Shown one piece after another: positions 11,101-20,420 of a DNA stretch of 64,000 bases. How positions within the stretch are numbered: position 1 is the stretch's first letter; every line of letters begins with the position of its first letter. The notes below the pieces were generated by a model. That model was not told where the DNA came from, ran no database searches, and worked only from the letters and a program-made list of their open reading frames with translations. A program made the position numbers and the translations under genes. The DNA comes from Halicephalobus mephisto (Eukaryota; Nematoda; Chromadorea; Rhabditida; Panagrolaimidae), in NCBI GenBank assembly GCA_009193035.1, contig SWDT01000134.1:1-64000 (forward strand), written 5' to 3'.

Positions 11101-12882
11101 GGTTTGCTCGTTACTGGATCCCTTTTTACACTGGTACCGATCGTGAAAATAACAATAACGAGAAATGTGACGCTCATGAGAGGCAAGGCCTGGATACCTA
11201 AACTTCGGATGAACAAAGATCCATTAATTTCAAACACGAACCTGTCCTTCTGACTTCCTCTGAAACTAGTCCTTCTGAAGTCGTGAATAACTTGATGTAA
11301 GGATCGTTGGCCGTGATTGAGAGAGCATAGTCGAGAACAGCGTGTTCCCATTTGTTCATCACTTGTGCCATGGTTTTATTGGAGTAGATGGCGTGGAAGT
11401 TGATGACAATGAGTTTGGAACCTTCTACCAGATGGGATCTACAGTGATGGACTCAGCAATGGGAATTAAGTGACAGAACTCACCTGTTGTTCAAACTGAC
11501 TTGGAAGATGTTGTTAGCCAAGTAGATGTGATGTCCGAAGACGTCCATACTTGGGAAAGTCAGCTTCACGTTGGCTTTCTTCCGATGTTGGACATCTCTG
11601 TACATAGTCAGGAAGATATTCACAGAGTCACTAGTTTCACATTGAGCTCCACAGAAATCTGAATAAGCATACTCTTTTCCTTCGTGTTCTACTTTCAATT
11701 TGTACTGTAGATAATCCTCGATTTCTAAAGCTCGATCGATGTATTTCGGCCTTAGGATATTGTCTCCGTCCTTGGCCTGCATAGCTACAACTACATGGAA
11801 TGGACTTCCTAATTCTTTGAAGAACTCTAGAGCTACTGCGAACTCATAACGAGAAGGAGAATCGTCAGCACTGAAGTGATCTCTGACGTTGTTGACTTCA
11901 CGGAAATTCTTAGCTCCAAGACCGAGGAATACCGCGAGAAGAAGTCTGGAAAATAGGAGGTTATTGATTTGAAAACAAATGTATTAAAAAATAATTGAGA
12001 TTTGCTTTCAAAAATTTAGTTGATTTATCTTGGTTTTTCAGAGGAGTCACGAGTTACGTTTTGGTAACTTAGTGGTTAATACGCGTGGTTGTCACGCACG
12101 GGATCCGGGTTTGATTCCGGTCGGAAAACATCGATGTCAGGTTCTTTTGACAATCTCATCGTAAAAAACGACTTGCATTAACATATCTGAACTCCAAGTC
12201 GGTCTTTAAAACAGAAAATAATCCACGTTACAGTTTGTTTCTGCAACTTTTTAGATATCTATTCGAAATCTATTGTTTATTTTTCATTAAAGATTTTCTG
12301 GAATGAGAAAATCAGATAAATTTGCGGAGTTTTGAAAATTACGCTTCGGGAAGATAGAAAAGAAAAAAATTATCTGCTTACTGAAATTCTGTGGTTTCAT
12401 TTTAAAACCATTTTTTCCGGATTAAATTTGGAATTTTGAATATTTTTTAATTAAATTATTTTTGACAATAATTATAAATATAAAATTATTTTTTATCAAC
12501 ATCGTCAAAAAAATTAAAAAAACTAAAATTTGGGAATTTCGTTGAGCATCTGGATTCAGAATAATATTTAAAAAAATCAAATTACAGAGTATAGATTTTT
12601 CAAAAATTAAAATATAATTGATCTCAAAAACCAAGAAAATTAAAATTATTTCGTTATAGAAAATAAAAAAAAATAAATTTTTGAAAATTTCAATTTTTAA
12701 ATTAACAGATTTTTTTGGATATTTTTGTCTAGATTTAAAGACATTTGAATTTTTAAAATTTTTTATTTTTCTTACCCTGATATCAGACATGTCCATGGCT
12801 TGTCTGCTATCCACAACCCCAGAGAGTGGAAGAATCTGGCGGTGAGCTCCTCGACGATGATTCCGATAGGTTTTCGTCCCAT
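8107..12882 (-). CDS. ptr: Patched-related protein with sterol-sensing domain (885 aa)
   Basis: Six exons fit in frame: 12882-12776, 11945-11484, 11438-11242, 11197-11031, 10102-8782 and 8510-8107. The protein starts [18 protein letters not shown], followed by a first TM segment and a large extracellular domain. It then has a sterol-sensing-type block with the family signature [12 protein letters not shown] (near residue 330). A second extracellular loop holds Cys pairs (DCLAEKPSC), and the C-terminal membrane block reads [18 protein letters not shown]. Length is typical for nematode PTR proteins, which act in cuticle, molting and lipid or sterol handling (family knowledge). Introns contain a MITE (10257-10598) and a tRNA-like element (12055-12132). 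An earlier in-frame stretch (RLVLIQFP) precedes the ATG without a stop, so an upstream exon is possible. The TTTTCAG there more likely accepts a spliced leader. The individual ptr number cannot be assigned. Confidence 0.92.
10257..10598. mobile_element. 342-bp palindromic MITE, copy 2 (in ptr intron)
   Basis: This is the same element as 6318-6659 but inverted: its left end matches the reverse complement of the other's right end (GTTGTTTGAAATCAGGGGAA). It lies in the 928-bp intron between ptr exons 4 and 5. Both copies are exactly 342 bp by my boundaries (CACAGG...CCTGTG). Confidence 0.8.
12055..12132 (+). repeat. tRNA-like sequence in ptr intron
   Basis: The stretch contains an A-box-like block (TAACTTAGTGGTTAA), a stem CGTG-GTTGT-CACG, and a near-consensus B box (GGTTTGATTCC). 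GTTTT/AAAAC ends can pair. The anticodon arm and acceptor stem are not canonical, so I read it as a tRNA-derived repeat or decayed tRNA, not a working tRNA gene. It lies inside the first ptr intron on the opposite strand. Confidence 0.5.
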
Positions 12883-12908
12883 CGGAAATTGGATCAATAC
12901 TAGTCGAG

Positions 12909-12915
12909 CTGAAAA
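12909..12915 (-). promoter_or_regulatory. Probable SL trans-splice acceptor for the ptr gene
   Basis: TTTTCAG on the minus strand ends 26 bases before the ATG at 12882. No convincing coding exon was found upstream, which favours spliced-leader addition over a cis-intron. Confidence 0.45.
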
Positions 12916-13550
12916 CAATTTTCAAATCCAAAATTTGAATCTAAACCCGAATAAAATTAACGACAATTTGTATTTATTTGACCTCCATGTTCTTTTTCTG
13001 TAAAAAATTAGAAAAACCAGAAAGAACAAAAAGGAAAAATGAAGTTGAATTAGATTATATTTTACCGGATTCCCAAGTATGGATCAAGTAAAAAGTTCAA
13101 AACTCGAATTTCCACGAAAAAAGTCCGGAAAAAGGTGACTTTCACTTTTCAAGGCTCTTCCCCTTGGGCGGCGTCCGGTTTTGTTTTCCGTAAGGAGGCA
13201 ATCGATCGGAATGGATGCAATCAAGCAAAAGGGACGAGATTTGGGTCATCCGGGAATTTGGAGAAGTGAGAGTGGGCGCAAACCAGAAACTTGGAAAAAT
13301 ATACAAAATAGTAAGTCACTAAGGTTACTACAAGTTACCGAAAGTTTTTTTTGTCCAGATATGAAGCGGAGGATTAAAATTACTTGAAGGAATCGAATAT
13401 GGGATAAAGAAAATTGAGAATTTTCAAGTGGCTCCTGTTTGCACTCTTGAGCGATCGAAAAAAGGAAATTGCGAGAATAAAGTGGTTTGGCTTAATATAA
13501 TCCAGTTAAGGAAAATAAATTCGTGACGATGTCAAGATCAATGGAATGAA
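12916..13550. other. Upstream region of ptr, no gene seen
   Basis: This is the probable promoter region of the ptr gene. A 68-codon plus-strand frame at 13181-13387 has no recognisable motif and no start or splice support. I treat it as non-coding. Confidence 0.35.
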
Positions 13551-13897
13551 TCAGAAATATAAAGCAACCAGAATCCAGTCATAGCTCCAAACCAGATTCC
13601 GCTTCGGGAACGACGAAAAATGATGAATTGTGCAACTGGCACGGAGCAAAATGGACGCAACACTGGCCATCATGACGTCGAATCCTATGTAACTGGTTTA
13701 GAACCAGAAAACTGACCAGACAACTCCAAAAAAATTCTCTAGATCTTAGATAAATAAATTTAAAATTAAAATTACTTTCCGACGGCAGATATTTCGTTCA
13801 ATTCGAACGAGGACGGATCGACGAAAGCGGGTTGAACTCCTTTCCTCTTGAGTCTTCTATAATCCGTGAGAATCCCAAAAAGAACCAAGACAAGTGG
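13551..13897 (-). CDS. Fragment of an unrecognised small membrane protein (3' exons)
   Basis: Two exons look coding by their mixed codon use and splice signals. 13897-13776 encodes a hydrophobic stretch (PLVLVLFGILTDY), then a basic and polar segment (RRLKRKGVQPAFVDPSSFELNEISAVG). 13692-13551 continues with YIGFDVMMASVASILLRASC and ends WILVALYF. They join in frame across an 83-bp intron (GTAATT to AACCAG). The N-terminus is missing. A stretch near 14130-14175 (IGLVRNLPIVSSN) may be an earlier exon. A second reading frame through the last exon is also hydrophobic, so the true frame is not settled. Function unknown. Confidence 0.4.
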
Positions 13898-14784
13898 CTG
13901 TCGAAAGTATTCCAAACAAATTAAAAATTAATCGCGCAAAAAGGTTTTTGATTATTTTTTCGAGTTTTGAATAAAAACCAAAAAGAAAATAAGTATGAAG
14001 AGAGATGAGTACGGGAACTAATTAAAATCATCGATCCGTAAATGTCGATTTCACTTTTTCTGTTTCTTCTTTATCCTGAATTGATCGAAAGTTGGTTTGG
14101 AATTTGGTTTTCTTCAAAGTCGTAGTGGTTGGAAGAAACAATAGGAAGGTTCCTGACAAGTCCGATCTGCAAACGGTGATTCGGTTTGATTGAGTGCTTG
14201 TCGGATAGTTTATGTCTAAGGATTTATGAGAATTAAAAATTAAAAAATAACCTATAAAATAAAACTTTGTTAAAAATACAATCTAAATTAAAAAAAATAT
14301 TTTCTACAATAATCATTTTTTAAAATACCGTACTTGAAAATTATTTTTTAAATTTATAATAAAAATAAAATTATTTTGAAATATAAAATGGATGTTTATT
14401 TTTAGACACAAACAAGATCCAGACCGGAACGCTAAAATTGAAACCTGACTTTTTTGATAAAATATTTTTTACGTTTTAATTATCTTTTTGAAAACCGCCT
14501 TGAAGTTAGTTTTTTCGAATGAAATGACGAATCACATGGATGGGGATAAAAAACGGGAATTTCGACGATCCATGGAATATCTTCGGAATTAGAGCGATTT
14601 TAAATTTACAATTTTACGAAATATTCCATGTATAATTAGAACCATTTTGCAGAGTTTATTGAGATATTTTTTTCTGAATTACTTTTTAATAAAATCGTGG
14701 TAAATTTATGTATTATATTTATTAATATTATTACTATAATTATGGTGACTGCTGTTCATAACTGTATTTACAAAAAAGTGTAAC

Positions 14785-15178
14785 TTTTGATGTAATAACA
14801 AATGTAAATCGTCACTATTAAATTGTAATTTTTGTTACAAATTTTAAATATTCACAAAAAATACGATAATTATGCTACATTTCGCAATTTTTACCAAGCT
14901 AAAAGTTACGTTTTTTGTGTATTGAAGCTATTTTTGGATAGTGATTTTGACAGCTCTAATAAATTTTGAATAGTGACTAGAAAGCTCTGATTTGAATTGG
15001 AAATAGACACTATTCCAAATCTCTACACAAAAAGCGTAATTTTCAATCTATAAACAAATGTAAATCGTCACTATTAAATTATAATTTTCGTTACAAATTT
15101 CGAATACTTATGAAAAATACGATAATTATGTCACATTTCGCAATTTTTACCAAGCTAAAAGTTACGTTTTTTGTGTGT
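14785..15178. repeat. Direct repeat, two copies of about 140 bp
   Basis: The blocks at about 14795-14920 and 15048-15172 share long runs, including ACAAATGTAAATCGTCACTA and ATTTTTACCAAGCTAAAAGT. They differ at scattered sites. About 120 bp of unrelated sequence separates them. No coding potential. Confidence 0.8.
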
Positions 15179-15539
15179 ATATTATTTTTCAATTTCTTCA
15201 AATTAAACAATTTCAAATAACTGTTGTGAAATTAAAGTTTGTAACATTCAATTTTCTATTTTTTGTATTATTTTTGGACTTATTAGAAATAATTTCAGAA
15301 TTCTGAAGTAATTTGGAAAATTTAAAATTCCAATAAACGGAGCGATTACGGTAGTTATTTTAGGTTATCTCAGATTTCAGAATGGTATCAGTTAATTTAA
15401 TTTAGCAATACTTTGGACTACTTTTTTTAGCACTTTATCGAACGTTTTCAAAGCAATTACAATATTGGATTTATAACATTATATACTCAAGCTTGGACTC
15501 TTCTATTATTTGCTTGCGTTCGCGCATGTTAACCTTTCT

Positions 15540-15672
15540 GATCATCTTCAAGGAATTTTTCTCTTACTAGGATCATCTTCAAGGAATTCTTCTCTTACTA
15601 GGATCATCTTCAGGGAATTCTTTCCTTACTATAATCATCTTCAGGGAATTCTTCTCTTACTATAATCATCTT
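15540..15672. repeat. 31-bp tandem repeat, about 4.3 copies
   Basis: The unit GATCATCTTCAAGGAATTCT plus 11 bases starts at 15540, 15571, 15602 and 15633, with a partial copy at 15664. Spacing is exactly 31 bp with few substitutions. On the minus strand it lies about 90 bp downstream of the tRNA-like element at 15763-15831, so it may be the tail of the same composite repeat. Confidence 0.85.
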
Positions 15673-15762
15673 TTTGGTCCTTCTGACTTCGCTTCTTTCT
15701 TTGATGAGTGCGTCTTAGCCGTTTGTAGTCAGATTGCGGCTGGCAAGGCCTGGATCTGCAGT

Positions 15763-15831
15763 CTTCGGTCGGGAATCGAACCCTAGTCTCGTAACTTTAC
15801 TGTCACGTATACTACCATTGTACTACCGAAG
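15763..15831 (-). repeat. tRNA-like element (possible SINE head or tRNA pseudogene)
   Basis: On the minus strand a 69-nt sequence has a perfect 7-bp acceptor stem (CTTCGGT/ACCGAAG). It also has a pairing D arm (GTAC/GTAT around AATGGTA) and a T arm with a consensus B box (GGGTTCGATTCCC). The anticodon arm gives a loop of 6 or 8 nt, not 7, and lacks U33. It is therefore unlikely to be a functional tRNA. Downstream on the same strand are a unique body and the 31-bp tandem array, the order seen in tRNA-derived SINEs. Confidence 0.6.
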
Positions 15832-16244
15832 CTGGACTACTTACGGAACTAATAAATGAAATTTTAATAATTCTATTTTCATTTATTTGTATTTTCGAAA
15901 TTTGTTTTAATTTTATTTTAAAATCCTTGGAAATTAAAAAATTACATCATTTCTGAAAATTTAAAACATTTTGAAAACGTTCGAAATTTAATTAACATTA
16001 ATTTTTTAAAATAAAAGTTTTTAATTTTCGTTTTTATTTTTTTAATCGTCGAATATATTTTATGAATTTGATATTTTTGATTTTCATGATTTTGAAAAAT
16101 TTTCGAATGTTCTGGTTCAAAGTGCAAAAATTATTTTTCTTTACTTTTTTATTCTTAATTATCTATGACACCGTAATCAGGCCCATTTCCGACAAATTCA
16201 TCTTGAAGTCAACTGCAAAGGTTACTACGTCAGAATTTTGTAGA

Positions 16245-16460
16245 AATTTCTTAAATCAGAAAATTTCGAAATTTTAAAAAATTCCTTAAATCAGAAAATT
16301 TCGAGATTTTAAAAAATTCCTTAAATCAGAAAATTTCGAGATTTTAAAAAATTCCTTAAATCAGAAAATTTCGAAATTTCTAAAAATTCCCTAAATCAGA
16401 AAATTTCGTAATTTCTAAAAATCCCTTAAATCAGAAAATTTCGTAATTTCTAAAAATTTT
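16245..16460. repeat. 35-bp tandem repeat, about 6 copies
   Basis: The unit CCTTAAATCAGAAAATTTCG plus 15 bases (AGATTTTAAAAAATT and variants) is repeated at 35-bp spacing. The copies change gradually from a GAAATTTT/GAGATTTT form to a GTAATTTCT form along the array, which suggests stepwise local duplication. Confidence 0.85.
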
Positions 16461-16844
16461 ATAAAAATTTCTAAAATTTGTTTATGATTAAATTTTAATG
16501 TTATTTCAGAATTATTCAAAAAATAAATATAATTACTTCCCTCATGATACTGTGTAAAAAATCTTCCAAATTTTGAAAGCATTGGAAATTTATGAAATTT
16601 GAGAATCAACTTCTGTTTTGTTGGACATACATCATCGAACAAAAAATATCATGACAAAATGAAAACAAGAAGCTTTTATGTTCGAAAAATACGTCATTTT
16701 TATTTGTCATATTTCGTATTGTCAATGATACAATCAACGGTTACTGTATTTGTTTTTTAAAAATTAGATTGTTCAATTTTAGTCCTGACAGGAACAATGG
16801 TCTCATTTAAATCGGATATATTACTGTAGCTTAGGCTTATTAAT

Positions 16845-16906
16845 TTTATATTTTTAATGATTTTTATATTTTTAATGATTTTTATATTTTTAATGATTTT
16901 TATATT
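16845..16906. repeat. 18-bp AT-rich tandem repeat, about 3.5 copies
   Basis: TTTTTAATGATTTTTATA is repeated in perfect or near-perfect copies. It is a simple minisatellite with no evident function. Confidence 0.8.
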
Positions 16907-17024
16907 TTTTCTACCCGCCAAAAATGAAACTTAAAAAGTTTTGAAAAATTTGATAACATCATGCGTGTCGGGACCAAGTTTGAACATCTGATTTTAAATA
17001 AGAATAAAGCGAAATTAGATATTA

Positions 17025-17412
17025 TCAAGATTCGGACTGCTGTTTTTCTGTTGACGAATGAGAGTCAGTTGACGAACTGCTTGTTTTTCTGGAGGTTTCC
17101 TTTTCTGAAAAGTCAACATTAATCAATTTAAAAAAATCAACAAATACCGCTTTCGGAATTCTTCCTGATTCCTCCAGCAGCTACAGTAGCCAGAATCAGT
17201 TTGTTCCAACGTTCTTCTGGAGTCAAGTTCTGTGTTTGCTCTACGTTCTCGACCAGTTTCCCGTCAATCATTTTCCTTCCATCTTCGGTGTAGGAGACTT
17301 TTTGCTTCTGCTTGTGTTCGACGAAGACCTTATCAGATTCGCAAGTTGGACCACGGACGGGGGCGGCGTAGAATTCGACCGCGTCATTGTTGCAATTCAT
17401 CATCCCTATCAT
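17025..17412 (-). CDS. Uncharacterised small soluble protein (114 aa)
   Basis: Exons 17412-17148 and 17104-17025 join in phase 1 across a 43-bp intron (GTATTT to TTTTCAG). The protein starts MIGMMNCNNDAVEFYAAPV. It has a polar central region with VSYTEDGRKMIDGKLVENV and TPEERWNKLILATVAAGG, and a Ser-rich tail (KTSSSSTDSHSS). There is no signal peptide or membrane segment and I do not recognise a family. A TTATTTTAG acceptor 16 bases before the ATG fits SL trans-splicing. An alternative start is an upstream exon near 17715-17689 (MSSNLGSPK), which would also join in frame but uses a weak GTGGGC donor. Confidence 0.6.
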
Positions 17413-20400
17413 TTTTAAGGTGCTTATCTAAAATAAAGTTACAAAAATTTCAAAATAAATTAATATCCAAAATGAGGAAAATACAGTACACGACAAAGTT
17501 CTTTGAATTTTTCGCTTTAAAAAACTCAAATTTAACGGGGAATAAAACTATTTCTACCGTGTCCTTCGGCTGTAAATAATAAAACTCGTCCACTCGAACT
17601 CAAGTCACAAAAAATTTGATCCTTTTTATCTGTATTTTTCGAACAAATACCGGAAGGAATCTGCGTCATAAACTGTTGATTATCGCCCACCTTTGGCGAA
17701 CCCAAGTTGGAAGACATCCAGAAATTGTCGAATAAGAGCACGAGAAACTCGAAGGAAACAAAAACAAGATTTATTCTGTTCCATCACGTGGACGTTGTCG
17801 AGGTTTCAAAATCGTAGTGGAGGACTGCATTTTCAAACAAATTAAAAAAGAGGAAAACTTGATCCAGTGAAAAGATTACATTTTTTTGAATTCTTTCATA
17901 AAAAGACAGATGGACGATTATAAATCAAGTTAATCCATAAACGTGACAATCTGTAAGTAAACAAAAAAGACGCAAATCATTTGCCGAACAATTGAAAAAA
18001 CAGAATTTTGCAAAGTGATATTCGCGAATATTAATTTGGTTTTTATTCAGTTAATATTTGCAAAATTACAGAAAATAGAAAAAATTCGAACTTTTATGCG
18101 GAATCAAATCGAAGGAGTTGTTTGATTCAAAAAACGGACAAACTTTTGATTCTTCCTTCTGTGACGTCCGTGGGTCTCGAAATAAATTAATTAAAAAATC
18201 AGATCAATTTTAAATTGACGTTAATAAGTCACAGTTCTTCATATCAATAATTCCATAATTAAAATTAAAAAATAATTGTAAAAAATTACTTTTAAAACTA
18301 AAAAATCAAATTTTTCTACTTTTCTTAGATGTTTGTGAAATAAAAATACAGTATACTAACCACAAGCGGAATCGGGATCAGATGACAAAAAACAATAAAT
18401 TCATTTTTTGCTCATGAAAAAATTAAAGTAAAATTTAAATTATTTTTGATTTTCTAATTTATAATTTTAAAAATCCTCCATAAAGAAATAATTTTCATCG
18501 TGGATACTGTAATCAGGAAAAAACTAAGATTAATATCCACAAACCATTAATTTAGAAAAATTTAACTTTTTTCATAAAAATTAAATTTGATTTTTTTTCT
18601 CGCGAGCTTTGTTTCTGTGAGATATATCTGTCGAAAGATACTTCACAAAGCTGCTTAACAGATAGAATTTTAAGTAAGGAAAATCAAAAATAAAAAAGTT
18701 ATCGTACATCAGAAATTTGAATTTCATGATTTTTGTTTTATTTTTTAAGTTATTTTACAATTTTCATATATAAAAATTGATTAAAAGTGCTTCTAGAAGT
18801 AGTAATTTACAACATTAAGAAGATGAATAAGAAAATTTGAAGACTTTTTATCATCGAAATTCGAACTCCTGATCTTCCCAACGATAGATTCCTTCAATTT
18901 TCCAAAATTCTTTTTTTTTCGCTGGTGTTCCCCGATCACTAAATATTAAAAAAATTAAAAAATAATTTTTATATAATTTTAATTAATATAAAAACTGTTA
19001 AACTATATTTAATTTAATAAAGTTAAAATAATTTATGATCGAACATTGTTGTCTGGTAATTTTAATTTCTTTTTGACGTCACAAGAACTATTAAAACTAA
19101 AATTTAATCTAATTCTATCAATTTTTGCAAAAAGTAAAAAAATTTAGAATATTTTTGATTAAATTTGAAACAAAACAAGTTTTTGAATAAAAATGATTCG
19201 AATTTAACGATTTTCGAACTTAAATCACTATAAAGAAAGTTGGAATTTAGGGACAACGCCTAAGGATCTCAAGATGGTTCTTCATTCACGTGGAGGTTTC
19301 GAACGAGGAGTTCCTAAATTTGTGAAATTTTATTCAAAACAAATGTTTCGAAGGTGAACGAATAATTTGAAAATTTCCGTGTTAATCAAAAAATAATTGA
19401 AGAAGAAAAACATGGAAGTTTTTATTCTAAAAATAATCTGTTCTGTGTCATCAAAGTTGACGGGCAGAGTTCGAGGTCGAAATTTGGACTTTTTGCGTTA
19501 GATACGATTCATAAGTCATATTGTGATTCGAGAAATCCAGATATCCAATTTTATCAACTTAAGTAAAAGGATATTTTACAGTAGAAAAATCCATAAACTA
19601 CTTTAACATGGGAAATTCAAATTTCGATCTCGAAACCTGAGTTTCAATTTTGATAGTACGGAATATTGTAATATCAAAGTTGATGAGCAGAGTCCGAGAT
19701 CGAAGTTTGGACTTTTCACGTCGGAATAACTTTGTAAATTTTTTTATTTCGAAAATTTATCTTCTGTCTTACGTAAATTCATAATCAGAACCTGACATCT
19801 GTGTTTCGTATTACCGAAGTTGGAACTCAAAACTCAAGATCGAAATTTGGACTTTTTGTGTTAAAAAACATTTGTAAATTTTTCAATTTTAAAAATCTGT
19901 TTCATCTAAATTGATACCTGAAAATTAACTAAATTTTTTAATTCAAACATGATTCATAAGTTGTATTTTAACACAAAAAAATATAATTTTTAACTTTGAA
20001 CTCTGACTGTTGACTTTGATAACACGAAGCACTGAATATTCTGAATCCAAACATGACCTTGAAGTCGTGTCTGAACATCAAAAATCCAAACTCTGACCGT
20101 CAACTTCCATAACACGAAGCATTGGGTAATTCGAACTACAATTCAGAAATAAACTACAATAAAAAATAAAAATACAATTGATTATAAAAAAATTTATTTT
20201 TTAAGATATTTTTGGTTCCGAAAAGTATTTTTTAATTTGTGCAATTTTTCGGGATTTTAGTTTTTTTTAGACTATGGATTTCCGTTCTCCTAGCCGAATT
20301 TATCAATTCCTATTTCCTAAGTAGAGCGACTTTTAGGGCCAAGGTCACTGTTCTCATCTTGTGTCAATTCCCACTTTGATTTTCCTGATATCAATCAGAT

Positions 20401-20420
20401 TACCCTTTATTGATAAATAA
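17413..20420. other. Gene-poor intergenic region
   Basis: Contains a 61-codon minus-strand frame at about 17715-17532 (ATG to stop, good codon mix, no recognised motif), which might be a small gene or an upstream exon. It also holds diverged repeats at 19430-20140. The rest is AT-rich with no supported gene. The promoter of the ZP-domain gene should lie at its right end. Confidence 0.4.
19430..20140. repeat. Diverged repeat cluster (GTTGATG...CAGAGTTCGAG family)
   Basis: Blocks of the type AAAGTTGATGAGCAGAGTCC followed by GAGATCGAAGTTTGGACTTT recur near 19455, 19680 and 19815, and in inverted form near 19995 and 20085. The same motif occurs in the repeats at 21672-22066, 37603-38000 and about 41715-41765. 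This indicates one dispersed family. Confidence 0.6.

Larger units (their letters stand above)
13898..17024. other. Gene-poor, repeat-rich intergenic region
   Basis: AT-rich DNA containing the direct repeats, tandem arrays and tRNA-headed element listed separately. Apart from a possible exon near 14130-14175 (minus), I see no supported gene. Confidence 0.5.

Noticed and set aside
15763..15831. Functional tRNA gene
   Set aside because: The acceptor stem and T arm are good, but the anticodon loop is 6 or 8 nt with no U33, and the sequence is embedded in a composite repeat.
18600..18660. Possible small-RNA hairpin (AGCTTTGT ... ACAAAGCT)
   Set aside because: Only 8 bp of outer stem and a weak inner stem pair. 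This is too short for a microRNA precursor and common by chance in AT-rich DNA.
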